From Corallococcus sp. EGB (lineage in GTDB: Bacteria > Myxococcota > Myxococcia > Myxococcales > Myxococcaceae): a DNA stretch of 64,000 nucleotides. A model generated the notes under the pieces. That model saw nothing but the letters and a program-made list of their open reading frames with translations, ran no database searches and was not told the origin of the DNA. Positions 16,236-27,374 of the stretch are shown one piece after another (the stretch's first letter is position 1; every line of letters starts with the position of its first letter). Made by a program: the position numbers and the translations under genes. The DNA is taken from NCBI RefSeq assembly GCF_019968905.1, contig NZ_CP079946.1, positions 744,001 to 808,000 on the forward strand. The letters run 5' to 3'.

Positions 16236-17081
16236 ATGCGCGTCGAAGAAACCAATGCCGCCGCGGAGTACGTCCCGAGCAACGAGGACCGGGAGCTGCG
16301 ACGGCTGATGCTCCAGGCCCAGGTGTACGCGCCGTTGACGGAAGGGGTGCTGCGCGGGGCCGGCCTCAAGGCCGGCATGCGCGTGCTGGACGTGGGCTGC
16401 GGCGTGGGTGCCGTGTCCTTCCTCGCCGCGCAGATGGTGGGCCCCACGGGCGAGGTGGTGGGCGTCGACCGCGAGGCCCGTGTCCTCGCCTGCGCGAAGC
16501 ACCGCGCCGAAGCGCAGGGCCTGTCCCATGTGCGCTTCCAGCAGAGCAGCCTGGAGTCCCTGCCCGTGGGCGCCCCCTTCGATGCCATCGTCTGCCGGCT
16601 GGTGCTGATGTTCCAGCCGGACCCGGTGTCCTTCGTGCGCCGCATGGCGGAGCACCTGCGCCCCGGCGGCGTGATGGCGCTGCATGAGCTGGAGCTGGCG
16701 GCCATGGGCTTGATGCACCCGAAGCTCCCCCTGTTCACCCGCATCTGGAACTGGATGCTGCCCACCTGCGAACGCGTGGGCATCAAGGTCCACATGGGCC
16801 TGGAGCTCGTGTCCACGCTGCGCAGGGCCGGGCTGGTGGTGGATGACGGCGTGGTGGGCGGACGGCTGGGCGTGACGCCGGACGCGGAGCCCACGCACGC
16901 CCTGGTGGAGACCGTGCGCACGCTCCTGCCCCACATGGAGCGGCTGGGCGTGGCGCTGGCCATGGAGGTGGACATCGACACGCTGGTCGCCCGCCTCACC
17001 GCCGAGCTGCACTCCCACGGCGCCGTCCTGGTGCCCAGCCTCATGGTGGGCGTCTGGGGCCACCGTCCAGGCCCCACCTAG
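16236..17081 (+). CDS. SAM-dependent methyltransferase (class I)
   Basis: A 281-residue protein with a standard class I methyltransferase domain: motif I VLDVGCGVGAVSF (about 51-63), acidic motif VVGVDREA (about 75-82), and a FDAIVCRLVLMFQPDP segment as motif IV. The N-terminal 45 residues and the C-terminal third, which carries an NWMLPTCERVGIK patch, probably form the acceptor site. Small-molecule methylation (quinone, lipid or secondary metabolite) is likely, but the substrate is not predictable. The ATG at 16236 follows a GGGGGGG tract; the frame is open upstream but the codons there do not look coded. Confidence 0.85.
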   Translation: MRVEETNAAAEYVPSNEDRELRRLMLQAQVYAPLTEGVLRGAGLKAGMRVLDVGCGVGAVSFLAAQMVGPTGEVVGVDREARVLACAKHRAEAQGLSHVRFQQSSLESLPVGAPFDAIVCRLVLMFQPDPVSFVRRMAEHLRPGGVMALHELELAAMGLMHPKLPLFTRIWNWMLPTCERVGIKVHMGLELVSTLRRAGLVVDDGVVGGRLGVTPDAEPTHALVETVRTLLPHMERLGVALAMEVDIDTLVARLTAELHSHGAVLVPSLMVGVWGHRPGPT

Positions 17082-17090
17082 CGCGGCCGT

Positions 17091-17200
17091 CTCCGGACGA
17101 CTTCGTCTACACGGCTGCGTCTCCGGACGACTTCGTCTACACGACTGCGTCTCCGGACGACTTCGTCTACACGACTGCGTCTTCGCACGACTTCACGAGC
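17091..17200 (+). repeat. Three 30-bp tandem repeats plus a degenerate fourth copy
   Basis: Units begin CTCCGGACGACTTCGTCTAC and cover 17091-17120, 17121-17150 and 17151-17180; copies two and three are identical and copy one differs by one base near its end (GGCT for GACT). A decayed fourth copy runs to about 17200. Each unit contains the small inverted repeat GACGA-CT-TCGTC. They lie between the methyltransferase stop (17081) and the TPR gene start (17232). There are no spacers, so this is not CRISPR. A protein-binding array or transcript-end structure is possible. Confidence 0.85.
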
Positions 17201-17231
17201 GGCGGGGGAGTGGGTCGCTTAGAGTGGCCCC

Positions 17232-17999
17232 ATGGCAAAGACGGCACCCCGCAAGTCCCCCGCGAAGGCGAAGAAGAAGCAGCCCGCGCGCCCCGCCGCG
17301 CCCGCGAAGACACCGGCCCGGCCGGTGAAGGCGAAGGTGGAGATGGTGGAGCCCCGCCGCGCCTCCGCGTCGTCCCCGAAGCCCCCCGTGCTGGAGGCCG
17401 AGCCCGTCTTCGACGCCGGCCCCGCGGCCGACCCTCGCGCGGCCACGCCCAAGAGCCTGCCCGCCGGTGAAACGAAGGGCCGGGTGCTGCCCTTCGAAAT
17501 CGATCCGGCCCAGCTGGAGGCCGGCTTCCAGAAGCTCCGCGGTGAGCTGGTCCACTGGACCAACAAGGGCCGCTACACCAAGGTCCGCTTCAAGTTCCGG
17601 GGCAAGCAGCTGCTGCCCGACCTGCCCCTGGCCGCCGTCGTCGCCGCGGAGGGGCTGTCGTTCTACTGGGGCGGCATCCTGCGCGTGCTCGTGGCCAACG
17701 TCGTGGGCAAGAGCGTGCTGGAGGTGGAGCTGGTCAACGACGCGGACAAGCGCGTCCAGGCGGGCCGCGAGGCGCTCCTGTCCGGTGACGTGGACCAGGC
17801 CCTCACGCTGTTCCGCGAAGCCCTGGCCATGGACCGCGACAACGCCTCCGCGCACCTCAACGTGGGCGTCGCGCTGAAGCTGCGCGGCGACCGCGAAGGC
17901 GCGCTCGCCGCGTTCGAAGCGGCCAGGGCCCGGGACCCCGAGGGCGGCGTGGGCGCGGAGGCCGAACGGCTGGCCGCGAACCTCCGCCCCAAGGCCTGA
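17232..17999 (+). CDS. TPR protein with Lys/Ala/Pro-rich histone H1-like N-terminus
   Basis: A 255-residue protein. Residues 1-50 are Lys/Ala/Pro-rich with repeated PAK/APAK-type motifs resembling the basic tails of histone H1-like bacterial proteins. Residues 85-170 form an unassigned alpha/beta domain (GRVLPFEIDPAQLEAGFQKL, then GRYTKVRFKFRGKQLLPDLP). The C-terminus holds two tetratricopeptide repeats (about 177-240; GDVDQALTLFREALAMDRDN and GDREGALAAFEAARARDPEG). TPRs bind proteins and the basic tail may bind nucleic acid, so a DNA- or RNA-associated scaffold is plausible but unproven. The 30-bp repeat array lies immediately upstream and gyrA downstream on the same strand. Confidence 0.7.
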   Translation: MAKTAPRKSPAKAKKKQPARPAAPAKTPARPVKAKVEMVEPRRASASSPKPPVLEAEPVFDAGPAADPRAATPKSLPAGETKGRVLPFEIDPAQLEAGFQKLRGELVHWTNKGRYTKVRFKFRGKQLLPDLPLAAVVAAEGLSFYWGGILRVLVANVVGKSVLEVELVNDADKRVQAGREALLSGDVDQALTLFREALAMDRDNASAHLNVGVALKLRGDREGALAAFEAARARDPEGGVGAEAERLAANLRPKA

Positions 18000-18184
18000 A
18001 AGCGGGCCCGGAATGGCCCGGGAGGTGCCCCGGAAACCGTCCGGAATCCGGCCCGGGAAACGGCCTGCGGTGGGGCTGAAAACGCACCGCCCGGATGTTC
18101 CATCCGGGCGCCCCGGAAAGGCCCTCCCAAACGCTTGAAACCGGGCGGGCGGGCAGCCGGGGCGAATCCCCCCTGTTTCCCTTA

Positions 18185-18213
18185 TTGACTGAGGGAAATC
18201 CGGGGGTTACGAA
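18185..18213 (+). promoter_or_regulatory. Candidate sigma-70-type promoter for gyrA
   Basis: TTGACT (18185-18190) is separated by exactly 17 bases from TACGAA (18208-18213). The -35 element matches consensus in five of six positions and the -10 in three of six. Transcription would start near 18220, about 50 bases before the gyrA ATG. It lies in the only moderately AT-rich part of the 273-bp gap before gyrA. Confidence 0.4.
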
Positions 18214-18272
18214 CACTCTCCCATCGGGCGGAGCCCCCCTCGCGCGGGGCCCGTCCGCACCTTCCAGAGCCC

Positions 18273-21071
<2,799 letters not shown>

Positions 21072-21094
21072 GGCTTGAGGCGGTAGCGGTACGG

Positions 21095-21145
21095 GAGGGC
21101 CGGGCACGGGACGCGCTTCGATGCGCGCTCCGGGACCCGGCCCTC
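21095..21145. terminator. Hairpin between convergent gyrA and NTF2-like genes
   Basis: GAGGGCCGGG (21095-21104) pairs exactly with CCCGGCCCTC (21136-21145); an inner GCGC-TTCGAT-GCGC element extends the structure. It lies midway between the two stop codons (21071 and 21168), so it could terminate both transcripts. There is only a short T-run (CTCTT) on the gyrA side, so termination efficiency is uncertain. Confidence 0.6.
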
Positions 21146-21167
21146 TTCGTGGGAACAGGTGCCGGGG

Positions 21168-21800
21168 CTACTTCGAGGTGAGGTCCTGGGGCACCTTGAG
21201 GCCGGCGGTGGCCTCGTCGAGCCAGAAGATGTTCATCACCCACCAGCGCTGGCCGTCGTTGAAGAGCTGGATGCTGTTGACGCCCTTGGCGATGAGCGGC
21301 CCGTCCTGCGTGCCGCGCGCCTCGTAGGTGCTCATGACCTGCATCAGGCCGCCGAAGGCGTGCGTCTGGCGGGCAATCTCCTTCTCGAAGAAGCCGTGCG
21401 TGGCGGTGGCCTCCTGGCCCCACGCCACGTAGTCGTCCGGGGTGATGGCTTGGGCCGCCAGCGTGGTCGCGCCCGGCGGCTTCCCCAGCGGGATGAGCTG
21501 GGCACCCGGATAGAACAGCGAGCGGAAGCGCTGCCAGTCGCGGGGCGCGCCAGCCGGTCCGCTGATGACGTCATAGAGGGCCTTGAGGATGGCGTCCTGG
21601 GACTTCACGTCCTCCGGCTTCGCCTTGGGCAGTTGGGCGAGCGCGGCCTGCGCGCGCATCGCGGCGGTCTTCGCCGGGTTTTGCTTCTCCGGAGCGGCGG
21701 GGGCGGCCGTGGCCTTGGGCTGCGGCGGAGGCGTGGCGGGGGCTTGAGCGAAGGACGTGGCTCCCAACAGGACGGCACAGGCGATGAGCAGGCGCGACAT
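21168..21800 (-). CDS. Secreted SnoaL/NTF2-like domain protein
   Basis: A 210-residue exported protein. The signal peptide (MSRLLIACAVLLGATSFAQA, about 20 residues) is followed by a Pro/Ala/Lys-rich linker (about 20-65) and an NTF2-like cone domain (about 66-205): an opening helix with DVKSQDAILKALYDVISG, DWQRFRSLFYPGAQLIPLG, then strands ending in NSIQLFNDGQRWWVMNIFWLDE. This fold occurs in SnoaL-like enzymes and in ligand-binding proteins of unknown role; no catalytic set can be identified. It diverges from the ABC ATPase gene. Confidence 0.7.
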   Translation of the reverse strand: MSRLLIACAVLLGATSFAQAPATPPPQPKATAAPAAPEKQNPAKTAAMRAQAALAQLPKAKPEDVKSQDAILKALYDVISGPAGAPRDWQRFRSLFYPGAQLIPLGKPPGATTLAAQAITPDDYVAWGQEATATHGFFEKEIARQTHAFGGLMQVMSTYEARGTQDGPLIAKGVNSIQLFNDGQRWWVMNIFWLDEATAGLKVPQDLTSK

Positions 21801-21953
21801 GGGGACTCCCGGAAGAGGGAAGGGCGGGACGGGAGCCTAGCCTCGCGGTGGGAAGCGCCGCAGCCGGTTCGGGGAGCCATGCGTCCGGCAGTCCCCGGAG
21901 ACGGGACCCGGTGCTTGGCCCGGCCGGTGCCGCACCGTAGTGTGCCCGCCGTC

Positions 21954-23009
21954 ATGGCCTTCCTCTCGCTCGATGCCCTCACCCTGAAGTTCCCTGGCGC
22001 CACTGCCCCGGCGGTGCGGGACGTGTCGCTGGCGCTGGAGCCGGGGGACGTGGTGGCGCTGATGGGCACCTCCGGCTCCGGGAAGACAGCGCTGCTGCGG
22101 CTGGTGGCGGGCCTGGAAGAACCGAGCTCCGGCACCCTCTCGCTCGCGGGCCGCGTGGTCGCCGGTCCGGACGTGTTCGTGCCCCCGGAGCAGCGCCCGC
22201 TGCGCCGCGTCCTCCATGACGGCGAGCTCGAGTCCGGCCTCACCGTGCGCGACGTGGTGATGGGCGTGCAGCCCAAGGGGGAGGGCCTGGCGCACGCGCG
22301 CGGCATGCTGGCGATGTTCCAAGTCGAGGACCTGGAGTCGCGCACCTGCGGCACGCTCTCCCGGGGACAGCGGCAGCGGGTGCTGCTGGCGCGCGCGCTG
22401 GCCTCCGGCACGAAGCTGCTGGTGCTGGACGAGCCCTTCGCTGGCATGGACGCTGGCCTGCGCGGCCCGCTGCTCGGGGAGCTGCGCCGCGTGCTCAAGG
22501 CGCGAGGCACCGCCGTGCTCTTCGCGACACACGACGTGGCCGACGCGCTCGCCTTCGCGGACCGGCTGGTGCTGCTGCGCGCGGGCACGGTGGAGCAGCA
22601 GGGCACGCCCGAGTCCGTCTACGAAGCGCCGCGCACCGCCTTCGCTGCGTACTTCCTGGGGGGCACCAACCTGCTGCCCGGCTCCGCCTTCGGCCGCGTC
22701 GCGCGCACGGCCCTGGGCAACGTGCCGCTGACCACCGACGCCCGCGGCGAGGTGATGCTCTCCCTGCGCCCGGAAGCGCTGCGGCTGGTCCCGGACACGG
22801 ACGGCGTCGCGGTGGGCGGCGCGCTGCGCGCGGAGGTGCTGGAGCGCGCCTTCCGGGGCGCGCACGTGGACTTCACCGTGTCCTGCGCGGGCATGGCGCT
22901 GGTGGTGCGCGCCCCGGCCTCGGCCCCGTTTCGCGAGGGCGGCCGCGCCCGCCTGGAGGTCGCGGGCCGCGCGGATGTGCTGGAGGAGACAGCTGGGCCG
23001 GCCCGCTAG
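21954..23009 (+). CDS. ABC transporter ATP-binding protein (Fe3+/polyamine-type), Q-loop Gln replaced
   Basis: A 351-residue importer-type ATPase with a C-terminal TOBE-like domain (about 240-345). Walker A is GTSGSGKT (38-45), the signature is LSRGQ (135-139, LSGGQ in most), Walker B is LLVLDEP (155-161), followed by an H-loop ATHDVADAL. Where the Q-loop normally reads VFQ, this protein has VLHDG, so the conserved Gln is His88. FbpC/PotA-type proteins energise uptake of ferric iron, sulfate or polyamines; no permease or binding-protein gene is adjacent, so its partners lie elsewhere or it has another role. The ATG at 21954 starts directly at the first strand; codons upstream do not look coded. 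Confidence 0.85.
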   Translation: MAFLSLDALTLKFPGATAPAVRDVSLALEPGDVVALMGTSGSGKTALLRLVAGLEEPSSGTLSLAGRVVAGPDVFVPPEQRPLRRVLHDGELESGLTVRDVVMGVQPKGEGLAHARGMLAMFQVEDLESRTCGTLSRGQRQRVLLARALASGTKLLVLDEPFAGMDAGLRGPLLGELRRVLKARGTAVLFATHDVADALAFADRLVLLRAGTVEQQGTPESVYEAPRTAFAAYFLGGTNLLPGSAFGRVARTALGNVPLTTDARGEVMLSLRPEALRLVPDTDGVAVGGALRAEVLERAFRGAHVDFTVSCAGMALVVRAPASAPFREGGRARLEVAGRADVLEETAGPAR

Positions 23010-23078
23010 CACACCGGGCGTGCGAGCCCCGGGCACGAATGGTGCAATCACCCGCGTCCCCCATGCGTAGGGAGGGGT

Positions 23079-23396
23079 ATGAACATCGCAGGCCTTCGAG
23101 GAATGGGGACCCGCTTCTTCCACTACCTGCGCGACCCGCAGGTGGCGACGTGGCGCAAGCTGGCCGGGCTGCTGGCCATCCTGTACTTCGTGTCGCCCGT
23201 GGACGCGATTCCGGACTTCATCCCCGTGTTCGGCTGGCTGGACGACCTGGGCGTGCTGTCCGCCGCCGCCTTCTTCGTGGTGCGCGAGGTCCAGCGCTGG
23301 CGTCCCAGCACGCCGTCCGGCGAACCGGCGTTCGACGGGCTCCCGCGTGACGAGGAGGGCCGGACGCGCGAGCCGACGCTGCGCCGCCACTCCTAG
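23079..23396 (+). CDS. YkvA/DUF1232-family small membrane protein
   Basis: A 105-residue protein with the DUF1232 signature YFVSPVDAIPDFIPVFGWLDDLGVL (about 36-60), which forms the single membrane hairpin of the family. It starts at ATG 23079 after GGGAGGGG. Length fits the family (about 100-140). Function is unknown. It converges with the next gene eight bases apart. Confidence 0.85.
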   Translation: MNIAGLRGMGTRFFHYLRDPQVATWRKLAGLLAILYFVSPVDAIPDFIPVFGWLDDLGVLSAAAFFVVREVQRWRPSTPSGEPAFDGLPRDEEGRTREPTLRRHS

Positions 23397-23404
23397 CCGG
23401 CGGT

Positions 23405-24529
23405 CTAGAACTGCCCGAGCACCGCGAGCCCCATCCCCCCATGACGTCCCATGGCCGCCGGGACGACGGAGACGGCCGGCGTGGCGTCTGGCGCATCGAA
23501 GTCACGCGTGAGGAACGTCGCGGTCCCCAGGCCGGCCACCACGCCCACGGAGGTGCCCACCAGCAGGGCATCTCTGTTGTCGGTGTTGAGCGCCAGGTAC
23601 AGCGCGCTCAACCCCACCAGGCCGCCGAGGATGCCGCCCGCGTCGATGAGCAGCACCCGGCCCCGGGAGATGTCCAGGTTGCGCGACACGAGCGCGAAGG
23701 TGAGCAGGCCCGCGCCCACCACGCCCTGCTCGATGCCGATGAAGTCGCGCGTCTCGCCTTCCTGCGTGGCCATCAGCAGCCCCACCACCACGCCCGCCCA
23801 CAGGCCGCCCGAGTTCGTCAGCGACACCTGCCCGGCGGTGGGCCGCGCGAACTCCGCCACCAGGATGCCCAGGCCCGTGAAGCCCAGCGCCCCCGCCATC
23901 ACCATCCCCGTGGCCTGGTCCCCTTCCAGGTCGAACGAGCTCATGGACGCAAGGCCATAGCCAAAGCCCCACACCGTTCCGGAGTTGATGGCCGCCGCCT
24001 GGCCCTGCGTCAGCCCGCCCCGGGTCGTGAGCAGCGAAATCGCCGCGCCCGCGCCGCCGCCCAAGAGCGACAGCGCCACGTAAGCCCGAGTGTCCTGACA
24101 GTGGGAGATGGCGCACAGCAGGATGCCCTGGGTGACCCCGTGCATCGTCTGCACGACGGTCAACGATGCCCGGGCCCCCTGCGACGGCGCTTCCCTGGGG
24201 ACCGCCTCCGGCGGCAGCGCCCCCGGCCGCGCCAGCGTGTCCTGCGCCAGCCGCGCGCCCGGCTCCAGCCGCGTCCGCGCCAGCCGCGCCAGCTCCGGTG
24301 CGTAAGGATGGTGGGGGCACACCAGCATCACGCGCTCCAGCAGCTCCAGCGCCTGTGCATCCTGTCCGTACACCAGCGCATCGAAGCCCGCCGCGTAGTC
24401 GGACTCGGCGGCGCAGGCCTCGTCGCTCGCCAGGAGCGGCGGCGCGGACACGGCGCCCGCGGACGGTTGGGGGAGGGGACCGGGCTGCGCGGCGACGAGG
24501 AGGGCCAGGACGAAGGGCGCGAGGAGCAT
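23405..24529 (-). CDS. Myxobacterial multi-pass membrane protein of unknown function
   Basis: A 374-residue protein with a signal peptide (MLLAPFVLALLVAAQPG), a periplasmic region (about 20-130) containing three Cys and a short TPR-like helix pair (ALVYGQDAQALELLERVMLV), and about seven Gly/Ala-rich hydrophobic segments from about 135 to 345. I cannot assign a family. The start at 24529 is preceded by AGGGTGG; a GTG at 24541 would add four residues. It lies downstream of, and on the same strand as, the VIT/vWA gene but about 100 bp away, with a G/C-rich inverted repeat between, so it is probably a separate unit. Confidence 0.6.
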   Translation of the reverse strand: MLLAPFVLALLVAAQPGPLPQPSAGAVSAPPLLASDEACAAESDYAAGFDALVYGQDAQALELLERVMLVCPHHPYAPELARLARTRLEPGARLAQDTLARPGALPPEAVPREAPSQGARASLTVVQTMHGVTQGILLCAISHCQDTRAYVALSLLGGGAGAAISLLTTRGGLTQGQAAAINSGTVWGFGYGLASMSSFDLEGDQATGMVMAGALGFTGLGILVAEFARPTAGQVSLTNSGGLWAGVVVGLLMATQEGETRDFIGIEQGVVGAGLLTFALVSRNLDISRGRVLLIDAGGILGGLVGLSALYLALNTDNRDALLVGTSVGVVAGLGTATFLTRDFDAPDATPAVSVVPAAMGRHGGMGLAVLGQF

Positions 24530-24629
24530 GCGGGCGGCCACCCTAGTCGACCCCCGGGACGGAGCGGGAGACCCGGGACCCCGCTCCTCCTGGAGGAGGC
24601 ATGGGGCCCGGGTGCCACCACGCGGGGGC

Positions 24630-27374
24630 CTACCGCGCCACCAGCGTCTCCAGGTGCTGGCGGAGCGCGGCCGTGTCCCCCAGCCGTCCGCCCAGGCCCG
24701 GAAGAGGCTTCGCGGCCTGCTCGATGCGGCCCCTCGTGCGAGGCCCCGCCGCCACCAGCCACGCCACGCCCAGCGCCAGCTCCGCCACGTCCGGTGCCTG
24801 TCCCAGCTGCGCGGCCAGCGCGAGCAGCGCGTCCACGGCCTTCTTCACCTGCGCGCCGTGCAGCGGGTGGCTGCTGGTGATGCCCTCGCGCAGGAGCACC
24901 AGCAGCACCCGGGCGGTGGCGCGAGCCTGGCGCACCGGCTCCGGCCCCTCACCCGTGCCGGCCCACAGCCCGTTCGCCAGCTGCCGGCCCAACAGGTCGC
25001 CCACGTCCTCGGTGAAGCTGGGGGCCTCCGCCACGGACAGCGACAGGGACTCCTCCTCCACGGACAGCGTCCGGGACGCTGCCTGCTCGTAGAGCACCTC
25101 CGCCTTCTGGGCGCGCGGAGCCGCCTGCGCAGGAGTCGGCGCCCCTGGAGCGGCGGCCTTGTGAGGCTTCGCGGCGGCCATCAGCCGGTCGAAGATGCCG
25201 CCCTTCTCCTTCTTCCGCTTCGTGGACTCCTGCTCCCTGCGCTCCATGGGCGCGGCGGCTCCCGTGGCCCCGGCGCCATCCGCGAACTCCTCCTGGATGG
25301 AGGCGCCGGTGGTGGGCTCAGGCCCCAGCGCGGGCGCGGAGGCGGGGGCGGCGACGCTCGGAGGCGGCGCAGGCACCGCGCCGCCCCGGGAGCGGCTGAC
25401 CCCTCCAGGCATCGCTCCGGGCGCGGGCATCGGCCTCTGCGAGGAAGTGGCCCGCCTCACCTGGATGAGCGGCCTCGGAGCCGCGCCTCCGAACACGGGC
25501 GCCGGCGCCGGCATGTCGTCGTCCACGTCGTGCGGGGCCGCGTTGAACATGTTCCAGCCCGCGGGCGCGCTCACCGGCACCACGCGTGTCTCCGGCGTGC
25601 CGGATGCGCGACGGTCGCCCTGGCGCTCCTCCACCACCACGAAGGACGTGTACTTCGTGGCCAGCTGGTGCTCGATGGCGAGCCGCACGATGCGCTCCTT
25701 CATCGCGTCCGCGCGCCGGCCCACCAGCCCCGCGTCCATCCATCCCCGGATGCGCTCGGCGGCCCACAACTTCTCCACCACCGGCCGGTCCGACTGCGCG
25801 GGCAGCGCCAGCCGCACCGTGAGGGAGAAGGGCTCCCGGCCCGACCTCCCCTTCAGCGTCACGCTGCCCGTGCCCGCCTGCGCATAGCGCCCGAAGAGCG
25901 TCCACGGAGTGCCGTCCACCAGCGGCGGCAGCGTGGACGGAGCCAGCTCGCTGGCCTCCACGCCGTCGAAGGCCACCTCCAGGTCGGTGACGCGCGGCGC
26001 GAGCGCCCGCGAGAACTGCGCCACCACCTTCTCGTCGATGCGCTCCCCCGGGTGGATGAACTCCACCGCGCCGTCCGTGCGCCGCGCCAGTTCGCGCAAG
26101 AGCACGTCGCTCACGTTGGTGCCGATGCCGAACGAAAACACCCGCCCCGTCCCGCGCGCCGCGAGCACCGCGTCGAGGATCTCGCTCTCGTTGCCCACCT
26201 GGCCGTCCGTCAGCAGCACCACCACGCCGTCCGGCGCGGCCTTCATCGCGGTGACCATCGGCTCCAGGAGCTCCGTGCCGCCATGGGCCCGCAGCGCCGC
26301 GACCCACGCGTCCGCCTGCTCCAGCGTGCGCTGGGTGAACGGCACCGTCTGCGCGGAGAAGGAGCGGAACGCGTTCTCGAACGCGATGACGTTGAAGCGG
26401 TCGCCCTCGCGCAGGTGGCGCAGGCACAGCCGGAGCGCGGCCTGGGCCTGCGGCAGGCTGTCCCCGTCCATGGAGCCGGACGTGTCCACCACGAACACCA
26501 CCTCCTGCCGGGGCGGCGTCGTCGCCAGGTTCAGCAGGTCCGGCACCACCGTGAGCGCGAACGTGCCCGGGCCCTCCGCCTTCCGGTGGGTCACGACGGG
26601 CGTGAGCATCACGTCCGGGTGGGCGTTGCGCATCGTGAGCACCACGTCCCGGTTCAGCGCCACCTCGTCGCCCGCGAGGTTCTTCAGGAACGCGTCGCGC
26701 TGCAGGTTCACCCGCGTGCGCGTGCCGTCCTTCGTGACGGTGAGCCGGTGGGATGGGCTCTCCACCACCACGTCACGGCCCACGTCGATGAGCAGGTCCA
26801 TCCGCATCCCGTAGTCCACCGGGCCCTGCGGCGGGGTGATGCGGTCCGCGTCCGGCACCCGCGTCGTCGGGGCCGCTTCGCCGTGGCCGGTGCGGTCGCC
26901 GTGCACCGCGCCGGGGATGTAGCGGGGCGCCACCAGCGTGGGCAGCATCCAGCGCACGCTGCCCTCCTCCGCGGTGAGCGTCTGGAGGAACTCCACCTCC
27001 ACCCGCGTCTCCTCGCCCGGCAGCAGGTTGCCCACCTGCGCGGTGAAGACGTTGGCGCGCTCCTGGTCCAACAGCGCCGCGCCGTGCCCTTCCGTGATGG
27101 CGTCGTCGTAGGCGCGGAAGGCCTCCTCGCGCTCCTTCACCACGCCGGCCACGCGGCGGCCCGCGCACGTCATGGAGAAGGCACTGAGCGTCGCGTCGGA
27201 GGGCAGGGGGAAGGTGTAGATGGCCTCCACCGGCTTCTTCTCGTCGTTGCGGTAGCGCTGCGTCACGCGTACCCGCGCGTGCCCCCCGAGCAGCTCTCCG
27301 GTGACCTCCACTCCCTGCAGGGGCACCCGGGCCCCCTCACGCGTGAACAGCCCACACTTCGCCTGCTCGTTCAT
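24630..27374 (-). CDS. VIT- and vWA-domain protein (inter-alpha-trypsin inhibitor heavy chain-like)
   Basis: A 914-residue protein. An N-terminal VIT domain (about 5-130; VRVTQRYRNDEKKPVEAIYTFPLP) is followed by a bridging region and a vWA domain (about 288-470) with an intact MIDAS: Asp297, Ser299 and Ser301 in DTSGSM. The C-terminal 400 residues are Pro/Ala-rich low-complexity linkers and helical segments. VIT-vWA proteins form metal-dependent adhesion complexes in animals and, in bacteria, associate with envelope or assembly functions. No signal peptide or membrane span is evident at the N-terminus. The ATG at 27374 overlaps the MerR stop (ATGA), which fixes the start and couples translation. 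The codons upstream of 27374 in this frame are not part of the protein. Confidence 0.85.
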   Translation of the reverse strand: MNEQAKCGLFTREGARVPLQGVEVTGELLGGHARVRVTQRYRNDEKKPVEAIYTFPLPSDATLSAFSMTCAGRRVAGVVKEREEAFRAYDDAITEGHGAALLDQERANVFTAQVGNLLPGEETRVEVEFLQTLTAEEGSVRWMLPTLVAPRYIPGAVHGDRTGHGEAAPTTRVPDADRITPPQGPVDYGMRMDLLIDVGRDVVVESPSHRLTVTKDGTRTRVNLQRDAFLKNLAGDEVALNRDVVLTMRNAHPDVMLTPVVTHRKAEGPGTFALTVVPDLLNLATTPPRQEVVFVVDTSGSMDGDSLPQAQAALRLCLRHLREGDRFNVIAFENAFRSFSAQTVPFTQRTLEQADAWVAALRAHGGTELLEPMVTAMKAAPDGVVVLLTDGQVGNESEILDAVLAARGTGRVFSFGIGTNVSDVLLRELARRTDGAVEFIHPGERIDEKVVAQFSRALAPRVTDLEVAFDGVEASELAPSTLPPLVDGTPWTLFGRYAQAGTGSVTLKGRSGREPFSLTVRLALPAQSDRPVVEKLWAAERIRGWMDAGLVGRRADAMKERIVRLAIEHQLATKYTSFVVVEERQGDRRASGTPETRVVPVSAPAGWNMFNAAPHDVDDDMPAPAPVFGGAAPRPLIQVRRATSSQRPMPAPGAMPGGVSRSRGGAVPAPPPSVAAPASAPALGPEPTTGASIQEEFADGAGATGAAAPMERREQESTKRKKEKGGIFDRLMAAAKPHKAAAPGAPTPAQAAPRAQKAEVLYEQAASRTLSVEEESLSLSVAEAPSFTEDVGDLLGRQLANGLWAGTGEGPEPVRQARATARVLLVLLREGITSSHPLHGAQVKKAVDALLALAAQLGQAPDVAELALGVAWLVAAGPRTRGRIEQAAKPLPGLGGRLGDTAALRQHLETLVAR

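Noticed and set aside
14595-17063. Very long minus-strand frame (822 codons)
   Set aside because: M24 protein begins at 15929 with a signal peptide; the upstream part is antisense of the methyltransferase gene.
14592-17081. Very long plus-strand frame (829 codons) crossing the M24 gene and its intergenic region
   Set aside because: Only 16236-17081 looks coded; the rest is the high-GC shadow of the M24 gene.
17091-17200. CRISPR-like array
   Set aside because: Units are head-to-tail 30-mers with no spacers and only three good copies; no cas genes.
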